Shown here: in pieces, positions 32,539 through 33,055 of the stretch
Numbering within the stretch: the first letter of the stretch is position 1
Layout of the letters: each line of letters starts with the position of its first letter
Origin: Hydrogenophilus sp.
Lineage (GTDB): Bacteria; Pseudomonadota; Gammaproteobacteria; Burkholderiales; Rhodocyclaceae
Length of the DNA stretch: 33,055 bases
Assembly (NCBI GenBank): GCA_026416515.1
Contig: JAOAEZ010000011.1
Span: 1-33,055, forward strand
Reading direction: 5' to 3'
Position numbers and translations under genes: made by a program
The notes under the pieces: model-generated
What the model was told of the DNA's origin: nothing
Database searches by the model: none
The model's input: the letters and a program-made list of their open reading frames with translations, nothing else

Positions 32539-32621
32539 GGAGGGGTACCCAAGCGGTCAACGGGAGCAGACTGTAAATCTGCCGGCATTCGCCTTCGTAG
32601 GTTCGAATCCTACCCCCTCCA
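32539..32621 (+). tRNA. tRNA-Tyr (anticodon GTA)
   Basis: This is an 83-base class II tRNA with acceptor stem GGAGGGG/CCCCTCC, anticodon stem CAGA/TCTG around loop CTGTAAA, a long variable arm and T-arm GGTTCGAATCC. The discriminator is A. CCA is not encoded (AGA follows), unlike the other six tRNAs here, so it must be added by CCA-transferase. Confidence 0.95.
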
Positions 32622-32648
32622 AGATAGATGGAAAAGTTTGCGGGTCGA

Positions 32649-32722
32649 GCGGGTGTAGCTCAATGGTAGAGCAGAAGCCTTCCAAGCTTAAGACGGGGGT
32701 TCGATTCCCCTCACCCGCTCCA
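32649..32722 (+). tRNA. tRNA-Gly (anticodon TCC)
   Basis: This is a 74-base cloverleaf: acceptor GCGGGTG/CACCCGC, D-arm GCTCAATGGTAGAGC, anticodon loop CTTCCAA, T-arm GGTTCGATTCC, discriminator T and encoded CCA. It is the second tRNA of the operon, 27 bases after tRNA-Tyr. Confidence 0.96.
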
Positions 32723-32738
32723 AAGACAGAACGAAGGA

Positions 32739-32813
<75 letters not shown>

Positions 32814-32840
32814 CAAAACAACACAGAAGGGGGCTGTTCG

Positions 32841-33055
32841 ATGGCGAAAGCGAAGTTTGAGCGCACGAAGCCGCACGTGAATGTAGGGACGATTGGTCAT
32901 GTGGATCATGGGAAGACGACGCTGACGGCGGCGATTACGCACGTGCTGGCGAAGCGCTATGGTGGGGAGGCGAAGCGGTACGATGAGATTGATGCGGCGC
33001 CGGAGGAGAAGGCGAGGGGGATTACGATTAATACGGCGCATGTGGAGTATGAGAC
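32841..33055 (+). CDS. tuf: Elongation factor Tu (3' truncated by window edge)
   Basis: EF-Tu delivers aminoacyl-tRNA to the ribosome in a GTP-dependent way. Only the first 71 or so codons are present. They begin [20 protein letters not shown], contain the P-loop GHVDHGKT (19-26) and the switch I segment ARGITIN (58-64), and run off the window. AGAAGG lies 11 bases before the ATG. The gene sits behind three tRNAs, as tufB does in many proteobacteria; whether a second copy exists elsewhere cannot be judged. Confidence 0.98.
   Translation, partial: MAKAKFERTKPHVNVGTIGHVDHGKTTLTAAITHVLAKRYGGEAKRYDEIDAAPEEKARGITINTAHVEYE

Overview
The window looks like a chromosomal segment from a betaproteobacterium. 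The evidence is gene content and order: tRNA-Val/thrS-infC-rpmI-rplT-pheS-pheT-ihfA-merR, bamD head-to-head with rluD-pgeF-phaC-phaB-phaR-rimO, hemA-prfA-prmC-grxD-pgsA, rpsF-priB-rpsR-rplI-dnaB, and tRNA-Tyr/Gly/Thr-tuf. A flavocytochrome c sulfide dehydrogenase-type flavoprotein, PHB genes and a strongly G-rich + strand make me think of a thermophilic or sulfur-oxidising lineage such as the Hydrogenophilales. That placement is inference; I could not run a phylogeny.

Layout. 1-379: tail of a histidine kinase. 461-536: tRNA-Asn (- strand) with its own promoter. 769-5722: a complete type I secretion apparatus (ABC exporter, membrane fusion protein, TolC-like channel) with no substrate gene in view. 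5729-13353: a tRNA-Val promoter, gene and terminator, then a long translation operon ending in ihfA and a MerR-like regulator. 13340-14804 (- strand): tRNA-Ser followed by a membrane diguanylate cyclase, separated by an array of alternately complementary segments. 14862-18151: a Tat-exported sulfide dehydrogenase-like flavoprotein divergent from a dihydrolipoyl dehydrogenase-like flavoprotein and a DUF302 protein. 18167-24422 (- strand): rluD-pgeF-phaC, then phaB, phaR and rimO, i.e. polyhydroxyalkanoate synthesis inside an otherwise housekeeping cluster. 24406-29537: bamD, tRNA-Arg (- strand), then hemA-prfA-prmC-grxD-pgsA. 29520-32488: the S6 operon and dnaB. 32498 to the end: the tRNA-Tyr/Gly/Thr-tuf operon, with tuf cut by the window edge.

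How it works together. Most genes serve translation (two aminoacyl-tRNA synthetases, IF3, RF1 and its methylase, five ribosomal proteins, six isoacceptor types of tRNA plus tRNA-Ser, EF-Tu), replication (PriB, DnaB), envelope assembly (BamD, PgsA) and tetrapyrrole synthesis (HemA). The accessory parts are type I secretion, c-di-GMP signalling, sulfur/thiol redox flavoproteins and PHB storage.

I found no CRISPR array, transposon, prophage, integron or anti-phage system, and no convincing undescribed multi-gene system. The most unusual signals are regulatory or architectural: the attenuator-like array upstream of the diguanylate cyclase, a probably leaderless hemA mRNA, an AUC start for infC, overlapping divergent 5' ends of rluD and bamD, and a low-complexity tail on the ABC exporter with reversed base skew. 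No gene-free stretch exceeds 300 bases; the longest, 537-768, holds only the tRNA-Asn promoter and a small hairpin.
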